A DNA stretch of 37,697 nucleotides from Ruminococcus sp. (GCF_024692365.1 NZ_JAILMR010000085.1:1-37697), one strand, 5' to 3'; counted from the stretch's first letter, positions 6,821 through 16,314 are shown. Numbers and translations: made by a program. Notes: generated from the sequence alone by a model not told the origin.

Positions 6821-9800
6821 ATGACCGAGATCATCACGGGCGGTGTGCGCAGCAGCCGCGAAAGCCTTTTTATACAGCGTATTTGTGAAGCCGCTTCTTC
6901 GGGAGAAAAGGTGCTTGTCATCGTGCCCGACCAGTTCTCATTTGAGTACGACAAGACTCTTTATGAAGCTCTCGGAGCGAGACTTTTCAATAGTATAGAA
7001 ACTATGGGTTTTCAGCACCTTGCGGAGGAGATATCCGCACGTTACGGCAGCAAGGCGAAGGACAGCGCTAACGCCAATGCCCAGATGATACTCATGTACC
7101 AGTCGGTAAAAAAAGCTGTTAAGGACGGTGTTATCAGGTTTTACAAGAACAGTACTTCCAAGGCTTCATTTATCGGTGAACTCACTCAGCTTTTACCTCG
7201 TCTGCGTCAGAGCGGTGTTACCCCACAGGCTTTGCAGATGGCTTCGGCAAAGCTGGAGGGTTCTATATCGATGAAACTTTCCGACCTCGGTGCGATATTC
7301 GAGAACTATATGCAGGAGCTTGAAAATGCCAATATGAAAGATCAGCTATCACTTATGGAAGAAGCGGCTGAACTTTCAAAGACCTGCGATGTATTTGACG
7401 GCAAGAGCATTTTTGTTTCGGCGTTTACGGATTTTTCCTTTGATGAAAAACGTATGCTGGAACAGTGTGTTATCAAGGGCAAGTCCTTGACAGTATCTCT
7501 GCTTATCGATGATGCTTTTGTGTCCCGCTGCCGCACTCACCCCTTTGATGTGACAGCGTCCGTAAGGCAGATGCTGAGGAATATGACCATGAGCCACAAC
7601 AAGCAGCTGAGGGAAACTTCCGCCCCCGACATAGTAGGCGACCACCCGGATATTTTACAGCTGAGCGAGCATCTTTTTGATTACAACAGGATACCCTACA
7701 AGGCATCGGGTGACTGCGTAAAGGTGCTTGCAGCTGATGATGTTTACGAAGAAGCTGACTACATCTGTGCCGAGATTTGCAGGCTTGTTCGTGAGGAAAA
7801 TTATGCCTTCAACGATATCGCTGTGACTGTCCGCGATCTTGAAAGCTTCGGACCTGTGATAGCAGGGGCGATGGAGAGGTATGATATCCCGTTTTTCCTT
7901 GATAAGCGTGACAGCATCGACGCATCGGCGATAGTGCATTATCTCAACACGATTTTCAAGACTGTTCTCACCAGAAAATTCAGGACGGACAATATCATCA
8001 AGCTGATAAAATCGCCTCTGTACGGTCTGCTGAATTACGAGATCAGCGACCTTGAAGACTACTGCGTGCGCTGGGGCGTTGACGGCGATATGTGGACGGA
8101 AGATTTTACTGCCTCACCCGACAGCGGTGTTGCCCTCGCGCGTATAAACGAACTGAGAAGACAGGTCATCGAGCCCCTTGTGCGTTTCAAGGAGGCTTGT
8201 TCAGGTGCGACCGCGACGCAGATATCAAGGGCGTTTTATGATCTGCTTGATGCGCTGGATCTTTCAAGGCAGACTTATTCGCTGGTGAAGCGCGTAAGCA
8301 CTTCGGACAACGATACTGAAACCGAGATGTCGAGAGGTTTGAAACAGCTCTGGACTATGAGTCTTTCGGCGGTGAGGTCGATATACGAACTGCTTGGCGA
8401 TGAAAAGATCAGCCTGCGAAGCTACTACGATCTTTACAGCCTTATGCTTTCACAGATGAAAGTCTCCGAACCGCCCCAGAAGCTTGACTGTGTGCGTGTG
8501 GTCGATGCTTCACACTCCAGATTCAGCGGAGTTAAGGCGTTGTTTGCGGCAGAGGTCAACGACGGCATTTTCCCTGCATCGGTGAAAAGCAGGGGACTTC
8601 TCAGCGAACACGAAAAGGAACTTCTGAAACTGGAAGAGGATATCGAGATTGCGGATAATTCGCTGAATTCACTGAAACGTGAAAGGCTCGCCGCTTATAC
8701 CGCCCTTTGTACGCCCTCGGACAAGCTTTATGTGCTGTATTCACGTTCCGACCTGCTGGGCAGTGAGAAGCGTCCATCTGTGCTTGTCAAGGAAGTCCGC
8801 GAGATACTGGGAATTGGTGAGGAAAGCATAAATCAGCTGCCCCCCGACTTTTTCTGCACTTCCTACAAGACGGCGTACTCTGTTTACATAGAACATTCGC
8901 GGGACAACACCCCCTCGGTCAGCAGTATAAAGGATTCTCTGCTGGGTTCGGCTTACTATTATGACAAGCTGAGAACCCTGGGCGAAGCCTGCAAGGAAAA
9001 GCCTTTCAAGCTTTCGGAAGAAAGGGCGAAGGAAGTCTTCTTCGCGGCTGAAACTGCGGAAGTTTCACCAACAAAGCTGGATAACTATTTTAAATGTCCT
9101 TTCATGTACTTCTGCAATTATGGACTAAGACTTTCCAAATCCCAGAAAATGGATATGGACGGACTTAACAAGGGTCTGATGATACATGATGTTCTTGAAA
9201 AGGCGATAGGGTCGGAAAAGCGCACTCCTGTGGAGAACCGTGAGCATTTTCTTGCCATGACCGAGGAAGATATAACATCGCTGATTGAGGAGCGTTTCAC
9301 GGAATACTACGACAAAGTTTTCTGCGGAGATTTCGGCAAAAGCAAGACATTCCTCTACCGTTTTGAGGCTATGAAACAACAGGCGTTCAACATCGTGAAG
9401 TATGTTCAGCGCGAGCTTTCAAACGGCGGATTTGCCCCTGCTGTCACCGAATACAGGCTTACTAAGGAGAACGGCGCTGACCATCTCGACCTGACGCTGA
9501 AAGACGGCAGACACATTGTCCTTATAGGCACTATTGACCGCGCCGACATTTACGAGGACGAGAATGGCAGAAAATTTGTGCGCATAATCGACTATAAATT
9601 CCGCAAACAGACCTCCTTTGACCTTGGGGAACTTTTCTGCGGACTGAACCTGCAAATGCTGATATATCTGTCGGTTCTGCTTGAAACAGGCAACCCTGTC
9701 AACCCCGACAAGGAACTGGAACAGGCGGGAGTTTTCTACCTGAAACTTATCGGTGACGGACAGAAGCTTTCCGAGGACTGCGAGCTTTCGGAAGATATAC

Positions 9801-10165
9801 TTTACAGCGCCGCCTGCGAATCTGCCATTGATGCATTTTCTCGAAAGGGCAGGATATCCGATGCTGATGGCATAAACGAGAAGCTGGATTCCACCATCAG
9901 CAAAGCGTCACTCAGCAGTTGTACTATGAGCGATGCCATGTTCACGGCGATGAGGATATTTGCGAAGAGGAAAGTTATCGAGTACGGCGACCGCCTGCTT
10001 GAGGGCGATATCGATGCCGATCCGCTGGAGAATATATGCTCATACTGCCGATTTGGCGGCATATGCGGCAGGGCTTTCCCCGACGAGCCGAGAAAGGGAA
10101 GCAAGGAGCAGATGAAAGAAGCGTTGGAAGAGATAATGAGTGAGAACGGGGAGGGAGAAGAATGA
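6821..10165 (+). CDS. addB: AddB, helicase-nuclease subunit B
   Basis: Subunit of the AddAB helicase-nuclease that resects double-strand breaks for RecA loading; it carries the nuclease for one strand and an iron-sulfur staple. The product has 1114 residues. The nuclease motif IIDYK is at Asp924-Lys926. The four cluster cysteines are present: Cys759 in FKCPF, then Cys1073, Cys1076 and Cys1082 in CSYCRFGGIC. The N-terminus reads ITGGVRSSRES where most AddB proteins have a Walker A GxxxxGK(S/T), so the Gly-Lys pair is missing. It has its own promoter and overlaps addA by the 4 bp ATGA. Confidence 0.93.
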   Translation: MTEIITGGVRSSRESLFIQRICEAASSGEKVLVIVPDQFSFEYDKTLYEALGARLFNSIETMGFQHLAEEISARYGSKAKDSANANAQMILMYQSVKKAVKDGVIRFYKNSTSKASFIGELTQLLPRLRQSGVTPQALQMASAKLEGSISMKLSDLGAIFENYMQELENANMKDQLSLMEEAAELSKTCDVFDGKSIFVSAFTDFSFDEKRMLEQCVIKGKSLTVSLLIDDAFVSRCRTHPFDVTASVRQMLRNMTMSHNKQLRETSAPDIVGDHPDILQLSEHLFDYNRIPYKASGDCVKVLAADDVYEEADYICAEICRLVREENYAFNDIAVTVRDLESFGPVIAGAMERYDIPFFLDKRDSIDASAIVHYLNTIFKTVLTRKFRTDNIIKLIKSPLYGLLNYEISDLEDYCVRWGVDGDMWTEDFTASPDSGVALARINELRRQVIEPLVRFKEACSGATATQISRAFYDLLDALDLSRQTYSLVKRVSTSDNDTETEMSRGLKQLWTMSLSAVRSIYELLGDEKISLRSYYDLYSLMLSQMKVSEPPQKLDCVRVVDASHSRFSGVKALFAAEVNDGIFPASVKSRGLLSEHEKELLKLEEDIEIADNSLNSLKRERLAAYTALCTPSDKLYVLYSRSDLLGSEKRPSVLVKEVREILGIGEESINQLPPDFFCTSYKTAYSVYIEHSRDNTPSVSSIKDSLLGSAYYYDKLRTLGEACKEKPFKLSEERAKEVFFAAETAEVSPTKLDNYFKCPFMYFCNYGLRLSKSQKMDMDGLNKGLMIHDVLEKAIGSEKRTPVENREHFLAMTEEDITSLIEERFTEYYDKVFCGDFGKSKTFLYRFEAMKQQAFNIVKYVQRELSNGGFAPAVTEYRLTKENGADHLDLTLKDGRHIVLIGTIDRADIYEDENGRKFVRIIDYKFRKQTSFDLGELFCGLNLQMLIYLSVLLETGNPVNPDKELEQAGVFYLKLIGDGQKLSEDCELSEDILYSAACESAIDAFSRKGRISDADGINEKLDSTISKASLSSCTMSDAMFTAMRIFAKRKVIEYGDRLLEGDIDADPLENICSYCRFGGICGRAFPDEPRKGSKEQMKEALEEIMSENGEGEE

Positions 10166-13100
10166 GCGTTAGCTGGACAGCCGATCAGCAGAAAGCCATA
10201 GATTCATACGGCAGGGGAGTTACCGTATCCGCGGCGGCGGGAAGCGGTAAGACCGCGGTGCTTATCGAGAGGATAATCCGACTGCTGACGGATAAGGAGA
10301 AGAATATCCCCGCGGACAGGCTTCTCGCCGTGACATTTACCATAGATGCCGCCGCACAGATGAGGGATAAGCTGAATGCGGCTTTTGAGAAAAAACTTCG
10401 TGAAGACCCGGAAAACGTCTGGGTGCTTCGTCAGCAGGACTTAGTCCAGCTGGCAAGGATATCCACCATAGATTCTTTCTGCTTTGATATGGTAAAGGAG
10501 AACCTTAACAAGTTCGAATTTACGGGCAATCTGAAAATTCTTGGCGAAGCCGAATGTGATATGATATTTGATACTGCCTTTGAACAGGCGACGGAGGAAC
10601 TCTGTGCTGAAAATGCCGATGAATATAAATTTCTGGATAATTTCTTTTCGGCGGACACAGGCGAGTTGAAATATGTGGTGAAAGAGCTTTACAGCCATCT
10701 GCGCTCGATCTGTCATACAGAAAAATGGATCAGGGAAACATCGGAAAACTGCGTAAGTGACGAGTTCTTTGACACCCTCTATAATGACGCATTTTCGCGG
10801 TTTGAAACTAAGCTTGCAGAAGCGGGACGACTTGTGGACGATGCTCGCTACTGTTTCAATTATACGATTTCAGCGGGTGGACAGGAGTTCCATTTTAAAG
10901 ATCATGTGAAGACCGCCGAGGAAAATATGGCTATCTGTGAAGCTGTTTTCAGCGGTTATCAGCTTGCTTCCGACCACCGCGACAGCGCAGGTTTCGGTAA
11001 GATAGAAGCTGAAAAATTTAAACCTCTGCGCTTGTCGGGCAAACTCCCCGAGGACGTAAAAGCCATATTCAGCGATGTAAAGGAGCGTTTCAAGCTGGAT
11101 ATCAACGGAGTTGGTTCTCTGCTGTATGCGGCATCACGCGGGCTTGCTTTGTCTCCCGAACATCTGCGTGAAAACCTTGCGCTGGCACAGAAGCTTTTCC
11201 TTGCTGTGTGCAGGCTTGAAAAGCGTGTTGAGGAAGTCAGCTTCGATATCAAGCTTGAAAAAAATGCCGTAGATTTCGGCGACATCGAGCTTATGACAAA
11301 GAATCTTCTCGTGCGTGAAACAGATGATGGTTTTGAGAGGACAGAACTTGCCGAGGAGATACGCTCGGGTGGATTTTACAAGCTTATCGTCATCGACGAA
11401 TATCAGGACGTTAATGATATTCAGGAGATGATATTCAAGGCGGTATCCGATACCGATGACCTTACGTTCATGGGCAACAACACATTCATCGTTGGCGATA
11501 TGAAACAGGCGATATACGGCTTCCGCAAGACGAATCCCGAGCTTTTCAAAAGCTGTATCGAGCTTGCACAGAAGCACGGCGAAGAAAAACAGCTGGAACA
11601 TATCGGTCTGCAAAAGAATTTCCGAAGCAGGGGCGAGGTCATTGCCCTGTCGAATTTCATCTTTGAAAGACTGATGAGCCGCGGCTGTGGTCAGGTGGAT
11701 TATGACGGCAGTGAGCGTCTTGAAGCGGGTGCTGTTTATACCGAAAGAAGCTGTCCCGCCGAGGTGATGCTGGTCGATGCGCCCGAGGAAAAGAGTGCAA
11801 TATCAAAGGAATTCCGTTGTACAGCACAGCGCATAAGAGAGATGATAGACAGCGGTGAACCTGTCTGCGACGGCGGTGCTGACAGACCTTGCAGGCAGTC
11901 GGATTTCTGCATACTTGTGAACACCAACGACAATATCAGGCAGGTTACACAGGCGCTGAACGATGCAGGGCTGAGGGCATTCTGCGAGGACACCGACGGC
12001 TACATAAAATCCCGCGAGATATCCCTTGCGCTTGACCTTCTGCGCACCGTTGACAACCCCATGAACGATATCGCCCTTGCGGCGGTGATGATGTCTCCCG
12101 TGATGGGATTCACCCCCGATGAAATGACCATTATAAGGCAGAAATGCACGGCTGCCAACGCCAAAAAGCCCGACCATATCTACCAGATACTGGCAGGCGC
12201 TTCAAGGGAAGAGGGCACCGACGAAAAGTACGCAAAGTACGTAGATATGGGCAATGCGGTGCTTCAGCAGAAATGCCGTTCAGCCTTTGAGATGATAGAA
12301 TCCCTGCGCTACTGTTCAATGAGCATGAGTTTAGAGAAGCTGATAAGGCGGATATTTGATGTTGCCGACCTTATGGGGCTGACATCATTATACCTTGATT
12401 CGGCTAAAAAGCGGGCAAATCTTCGTCTGCTGATGCAGTATGCGGGAGATTATGAACGAAGCGGAAACGACGGCGTTACAGGATTCCTGCGTTTCATAGA
12501 TTCTGTTTCGGGCAACGATAAGGCTTTCAGAAATGCTGTTTCCGTCACTGCGGGGGGCGATTCCGTCAACGTTAAGACCTACCACAAATCCAAGGGTCTT
12601 GAATACCCATTCGTCTTCCTGTGTACCCTTTCAAAAGCCCTTGTCCGCGACGATACCCGCGACCTGATAAAGCTTCACAAGACCATGGGCTGCGCTTTCA
12701 CCATTAAAGACAAACGGCTGAATGTCAAGCGCTCCGATCTTTACTACGATTACCTCGACGACGTTATCACACGCGAGCAGAAAAGCGAGCGAATGCGCCT
12801 TTTCTACGTGGGCTGTACCAGGGCGAAAGAGAAGCTGATATTCGTGCTTTCAAACGAGAAGACAGGTCATGTCACCCGCGAAAAACTGCTTGAAAAACTG
12901 CGTGATGCTGTCAAGGCATCTGCGAGGTTCGACCGAATCCCCGCGGATATCACATCGGCGCAGGATAGCGTTCTCGCATGGACAGTGATGTGTCTGGCAA
13001 AACTTCCCGAGCGGTCGCAGCTCGAGGACTGGCTGGGTATGCCACTGGATACGGTGCCGATTTCCGAAAGTGCGGAGGGTGTCAGCATAAGTTATCATGT

Positions 13101-13857
13101 CTGTGAAGATGTTTCGGAGGCTGAGACTTCCGAAGAAGCAGAAAAGACTGTCTACGCATCTGCCGACCCTGCCATAGTCGCAAGACTTCGCAAAAAGTAC
13201 GATATGGGTATAGAACGCCCTGAAACACGTCTGCCCGCAAAGCTGACGGTAACGGAGATAGTCGCCGCAGAAAAGGCAAAAGACCAAGGTGCGAAGAACA
13301 CTGAATTCTTCCCGAATCTGCCCCGACTAAGCGACGAACTTGACAAACTCACCGCGGCGGAAAAAGGCACATTTACCCACAAATTCATGGAACTTGCCGA
13401 CTACGACAACGTGCGTAAAAGCGTAGATGCGGAACTTGATAGACTGGTAAAAAGCGGCGGTCTGACGGCGCGTGAAGCGAAAGGCGTTTACAAGGATAAG
13501 CTGAAAATCTTCGCCGAAAGCGAGCTGTTTAACAGAATGATGTCCTCACCAGACCTGCGCCGCGAGCAGAAATTCTTGGCGAGAGTTAAAGACCTTGGTC
13601 TGACGGAAGAACTCAAAGAGTATACCACGGGCGACGGCTACATTCAGGGTATCGCGGACTGCATTTTCAAAGAATCCGACGGCTGGGTGCTGGTGGATTA
13701 TAAGACAGACAACTTCAAAAACACCGAGGAAATGAAGCGCTACAAAACTCAGCTGATGCTCTATAAAGCCGCCTTTGAGCTTGTTCTGGGTGAAAAGGTG
13801 AAGAGCAGCTATATCTACTCCTTCAAGCTGGGCGAGGGTCTGGAATTCATGCTGTAA
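10162..13857 (+). CDS. addA: AddA, helicase-nuclease subunit A
   Basis: UvrD-like superfamily 1A helicase with a C-terminal RecB-type nuclease; motor subunit of AddAB in recombinational DNA repair. The product has 1231 residues. Walker A is AAAGSGKT (24-31), Walker B is VIDEYQD with Asp412-Glu413, and helicase motifs YGFRKTNPELF, QKNFRS, KTYHKSKGLEYPFVFL and RLFYVGCTRAKEKL are all visible. The nuclease motif VDYKTD has Asp1179 and Lys1181, preceded by GIADCIF. The ATG overlaps the addB stop (ATGA), so the two are translationally coupled. It is complete. Because AddB lacks a usable Walker A, ATP hydrolysis is likely to rest with this subunit. Confidence 0.96.
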   Translation: MSVSWTADQQKAIDSYGRGVTVSAAAGSGKTAVLIERIIRLLTDKEKNIPADRLLAVTFTIDAAAQMRDKLNAAFEKKLREDPENVWVLRQQDLVQLARISTIDSFCFDMVKENLNKFEFTGNLKILGEAECDMIFDTAFEQATEELCAENADEYKFLDNFFSADTGELKYVVKELYSHLRSICHTEKWIRETSENCVSDEFFDTLYNDAFSRFETKLAEAGRLVDDARYCFNYTISAGGQEFHFKDHVKTAEENMAICEAVFSGYQLASDHRDSAGFGKIEAEKFKPLRLSGKLPEDVKAIFSDVKERFKLDINGVGSLLYAASRGLALSPEHLRENLALAQKLFLAVCRLEKRVEEVSFDIKLEKNAVDFGDIELMTKNLLVRETDDGFERTELAEEIRSGGFYKLIVIDEYQDVNDIQEMIFKAVSDTDDLTFMGNNTFIVGDMKQAIYGFRKTNPELFKSCIELAQKHGEEKQLEHIGLQKNFRSRGEVIALSNFIFERLMSRGCGQVDYDGSERLEAGAVYTERSCPAEVMLVDAPEEKSAISKEFRCTAQRIREMIDSGEPVCDGGADRPCRQSDFCILVNTNDNIRQVTQALNDAGLRAFCEDTDGYIKSREISLALDLLRTVDNPMNDIALAAVMMSPVMGFTPDEMTIIRQKCTAANAKKPDHIYQILAGASREEGTDEKYAKYVDMGNAVLQQKCRSAFEMIESLRYCSMSMSLEKLIRRIFDVADLMGLTSLYLDSAKKRANLRLLMQYAGDYERSGNDGVTGFLRFIDSVSGNDKAFRNAVSVTAGGDSVNVKTYHKSKGLEYPFVFLCTLSKALVRDDTRDLIKLHKTMGCAFTIKDKRLNVKRSDLYYDYLDDVITREQKSERMRLFYVGCTRAKEKLIFVLSNEKTGHVTREKLLEKLRDAVKASARFDRIPADITSAQDSVLAWTVMCLAKLPERSQLEDWLGMPLDTVPISESAEGVSISYHVCEDVSEAETSEEAEKTVYASADPAIVARLRKKYDMGIERPETRLPAKLTVTEIVAAEKAKDQGAKNTEFFPNLPRLSDELDKLTAAEKGTFTHKFMELADYDNVRKSVDAELDRLVKSGGLTAREAKGVYKDKLKIFAESELFNRMMSSPDLRREQKFLARVKDLGLTEELKEYTTGDGYIQGIADCIFKESDGWVLVDYKTDNFKNTEEMKRYKTQLMLYKAAFELVLGEKVKSSYIYSFKLGEGLEFML

Positions 13858-13891
13858 GACCTCGGGCGTTCGCGGGAAAGGAACAATAAAT

Positions 13892-14392
13892 ATGTACGGA
13901 ACACACTGGATAGATGCGGAAAAACTCGATGGCTGGTGCGTGTCGATTGAGAAAGTCGTAGGCGGATTCATATGGCTCGGATTTTCAAAAGCCGAGCCAT
14001 GGAAGATGCTGTGCATATCGGCGGATAAGACCACCATCTTTGATTGTAACAGCGGAACCATAACCAAGACTGACTGCGCATACGATGAGGACGCGCTTTT
14101 CGCACTGTGCGAAGACCTGAAAGATGACATGATAACCATTGCAGGGCAGTACGGCGGTTCATTGCCGCAGACTTCACCGCAGGGTGACATGGTGACTAAC
14201 GAATGTCGGAACGTGTTTGAATACGGCAAAGACCTTGTGAGAGAACGTGTTTTCTTCACTTCGGCAGACGGCGCAAAGCATGAGATATACGAGGGCTACA
14301 CGCCGTACATCTACGGCTTTTCCCATGACGGCAATTATTTTGTTTTCGCACATGACGGCGGAGTGACAGTGCTTAAAAGGAAAGTTCGGTGA
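13892..14392 (+). CDS. Unrecognised 166-residue protein
   Basis: I do not recognise a family. The protein starts MYGTHWIDAEKLDGW and looks mostly beta-stranded, with repeated short aromatic strands (GGFIWLGFSK, YIYGFSHDGNYFVFAHDGGV) of the kind seen in propeller-like or immunity-type proteins. There is no signal peptide or membrane segment, so it is probably cytoplasmic. AAAGGA at 13877-13882 supports ATG 13892. It follows addA by 34 bp with no terminator visible, and another unknown gene follows 25 bp later, so both may be transcribed with addBA. Confidence 0.7.
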   Translation: MYGTHWIDAEKLDGWCVSIEKVVGGFIWLGFSKAEPWKMLCISADKTTIFDCNSGTITKTDCAYDEDALFALCEDLKDDMITIAGQYGGSLPQTSPQGDMVTNECRNVFEYGKDLVRERVFFTSADGAKHEIYEGYTPYIYGFSHDGNYFVFAHDGGVTVLKRKVR

Positions 14393-14417
14393 AACATATC
14401 GGAAAAGAGGTAAGTCC

Positions 14418-14939
14418 ATGTCAGATGCTCACATAATCAAATTAAGCGAATGCGCATACGATGATTTTAATACATATCTGATATGGTACGAAGATGAACA
14501 AGGCAGAAACCGCGTATTTACGCAGGATAATAAGATTGTCAGTTTTTATTCAGAAGAATCTGCCAAGGAAAAACTCGCGGAACTTGGTCTGAACTATAAT
14601 GGTACGGAAATGTTCGATATTGAGCGGCTGGATTTCTGGTGCGCTAACGGAATGCCCTTGCAGGTTCGTCTGAACTTTTCCGATGAGATCGACTGCGAAT
14701 TTCTGCTGGATTTTTGGAACTTATTTGATGATATCTTTTATTCACTTGGCGCGGTTTTTGAACCTGAACCTACCACGCTGTCACGGGAATGTTACGACAA
14801 GCTGTTCTTTGGCACTGATATCGAAGCTATAGACCAAAAGGGAGAAGCACCTGTTTTTACAGAAGAAGAACTGGGAGTTATCAGGGCGCTTATGAAGCAT
14901 GGGGTTGATTTTCTGACAAGAAACAGCAGGGTGATCTGA
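14418..14939 (+). CDS. Unrecognised acidic 173-residue protein
   Basis: The protein starts MSDAHIIKLSECAYDDFNTY and is acidic and rich in aromatic residues (LDFWNLFDDIFYSLG), without signal peptide or membrane segment. This composition resembles small immunity or SMI1-type accessory proteins, but I see no diagnostic motif and assign no function. GAGGT lies a suitable distance before ATG 14418. It closes the transcription unit: a hairpin with a T-tract starts 18 bp after its stop. Confidence 0.65.
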   Translation: MSDAHIIKLSECAYDDFNTYLIWYEDEQGRNRVFTQDNKIVSFYSEESAKEKLAELGLNYNGTEMFDIERLDFWCANGMPLQVRLNFSDEIDCEFLLDFWNLFDDIFYSLGAVFEPEPTTLSRECYDKLFFGTDIEAIDQKGEAPVFTEEELGVIRALMKHGVDFLTRNSRVI

Positions 14940-14957
14940 GAAATATATAAATAATTG

Positions 14958-14995
14958 AAAGCTGTGTGAGCCGTACTTTGCTCTGCAGCTTTTTT
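14958..14995 (+). terminator. Intrinsic terminator behind the addBA-unknown gene cluster
   Basis: AAAGCTG (14958-14964) pairs with CAGCTTT (14986-14992); an inner GAGC/GCTC pair extends the stem. The T-tract TTTTTT runs 14990-14995. Confidence 0.8.
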
Positions 14996-15060
14996 ATTTG
15001 CCGCAAATTTTTGCCGCCTACAGTTATCATTGACATAATAAATAAAAATTTGCAAAAGAC

Positions 15061-15089
15061 TTGAATATATCAGCTGAATGTGGTATAAT
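15061..15089 (+). promoter_or_regulatory. Sigma-A promoter of the membrane GGDEF gene
   Basis: TTGAAT at 15061-15066, a 17-bp spacer and TATAAT at 15084-15089. The predicted leader is about 80 nt and A+T-rich. I see no recognisable cyclic-di-GMP riboswitch in it. Confidence 0.75.
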
Positions 15090-15173
15090 GATAAAAATTA
15101 AATTTTATAGCGTATCAGTTTTACAAATTAACAATTGATCTTTTTGCATATAATCAGGTCAAGGAGTTTATAT

Positions 15174-16202
15174 ATGGAAAAAACTATAAAAAACAAAGTG
15201 CTGATAGAAAAACTGACCTTGTTCTTTGGCGGATTCCTGCTGTTTACCGACGTTTTCTTCCTGTTGGTTGCAATATGTTGCGATATGCCCATAGTGAGGT
15301 ATGTTGTTTATGTGAAGTTAGCCATCAACACCACGAATATCTATCTTATCCTGAAAAAGCATTACCTTGCATCGACCGTCATCATATGCACGGTAATTCT
15401 GGGATTTATGATAACGGGTCTGGTGTGCGTGGGAACAGAAGCGGCATTTCAGCTTTATGCTTTGGGAATGCTGGCTTGCATAAGTTACAGCGGATATCTG
15501 CACAACAGGGTGCTGAAAAAGGAACTGCCATTTGCGCTGATGATAGTTATCCACGTGGTATTATACGCAGGCGGCTACATTTATGCCCGAACTCATGAAC
15601 CCATTTATCAGGTATCGAAACTGGGTGTTAATATTCTGATAGCTTTCAATTCAGCGGCGACTTTCGGTATCGTGATACTATACATGGTGCTGTTCCATAA
15701 TGTAGCGATACATTCCGAGGAAAAGCTTGAAAAGATGGCGCTGATAGACAATCTCACGGGGCTTTACAATCGTCATTATCTGCTGACATCTTTGGATCGT
15801 ATGGAGGTTTGTTCCCCTGAAGAGCGCTGGCTTGCGGTTCTTGATATTGATGATTTCAAGAAAGTGAACGACACCTACGGACACAACTGCGGAGACTACA
15901 TTCTTAAACAGGTGGCATTTATTACAAAGAAGATCTGCAAGGATTGTATAGTTTGCCGCTGGGGTGGTGAGGAATTTATAATCCTTTCGACTTTACGTGA
16001 TAATAAGACTGATGTTCTTGATGAGCTCAGGAGTAAGATCGAAGGAGAAAAATTCAGCTTTGAGGGAAACGAGCTTCATATAACCGTTACCATTGGTGCG
16101 ACCAATTACGAAAGCGGATTTTCAAGCGAGAGATGGATCTCACAAGCTGATGAAAAGCTGTATAATGGCAAGACCAACGGAAAGAATCAGGTGGTTTTGT
16201 GA
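15174..16202 (+). CDS. Membrane-bound diguanylate cyclase (GGDEF)
   Basis: Likely makes cyclic di-GMP from two GTP at the inner face of the membrane. From ATG 15174 (AAGGAG at 15161-15166) it has 342 residues. About six hydrophobic helices fill residues 10-185 as a sensor of unknown ligand. The GGDEF domain follows: LIDNLTGLYNRHYL, DIDDFKKVNDTYGHNCGDYIL, and active-site GGEEF at 264-268. The usual inhibitory RxxD site upstream of the active site is not present, so product inhibition there is unlikely. An upstream in-frame ATG at 15135 has no ribosome binding site. The stop is followed within 16 bp by the 10-bp phased repeat array. Confidence 0.9.
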   Translation: MEKTIKNKVLIEKLTLFFGGFLLFTDVFFLLVAICCDMPIVRYVVYVKLAINTTNIYLILKKHYLASTVIICTVILGFMITGLVCVGTEAAFQLYALGMLACISYSGYLHNRVLKKELPFALMIVIHVVLYAGGYIYARTHEPIYQVSKLGVNILIAFNSAATFGIVILYMVLFHNVAIHSEEKLEKMALIDNLTGLYNRHYLLTSLDRMEVCSPEERWLAVLDIDDFKKVNDTYGHNCGDYILKQVAFITKKICKDCIVCRWGGEEFIILSTLRDNKTDVLDELRSKIEGEKFSFEGNELHITVTIGATNYESGFSSERWISQADEKLYNGKTNGKNQVVL

Positions 16203-16210
16203 TGGGTTGC

Positions 16211-16310
16211 GAGTTCATACGAAAGTATACCAACTTATACGAGTGGGTACCAAAGGATACGAATTTATACCAAACGATACGACCGTATACGAAATAGTAC
16301 GGTCGTATTT
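16211..16310 (+). repeat. 10-bp-phased TAC repeat array
   Basis: Nine TAC trinucleotides occur at exact 10-bp intervals (16218, 16228, and so on to 16298). The bases after them alternate as GA, CAA, GA, CAA, GA, CAA, GA, GA, GG. The basic unit is therefore 20 bp, close to TACCAAACGATACGACCGTA. The same unit occurs at 3042-3091, 16495-16600, 31810-31940 and, in frame, inside the gene at 22258-23256. Confidence 0.9.
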
Positions 16311-16314
16311 TTTT
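16277..16314 (+). terminator. Terminator formed from the phased repeat
   Basis: ATACGACCGTA (16277-16287) pairs perfectly with TACGGTCGTAT (16298-16308) over 11 bp, and a run of seven T follows (16308-16314). It ends the GGDEF transcript and is made of the last units of the 10-bp array. Confidence 0.85.

Noticed and set aside
13546-14259. 237-codon minus-strand open frame over the addA 3' end and the next gene
   Set aside because: It crosses two supported plus-strand genes, has no ribosome binding site or promoter, and no recognisable protein motif.
15090-15173. Cyclic-di-GMP riboswitch before the GGDEF gene
   Set aside because: The leader is A+T-rich and lacks the conserved helices and tetraloop-receptor sequences of the known classes.
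16211-16310. CRISPR array
   Set aside because: Units are 10-20 bp and degenerate, without constant repeats of about 30 bp or unique spacers, and no cas genes are near.
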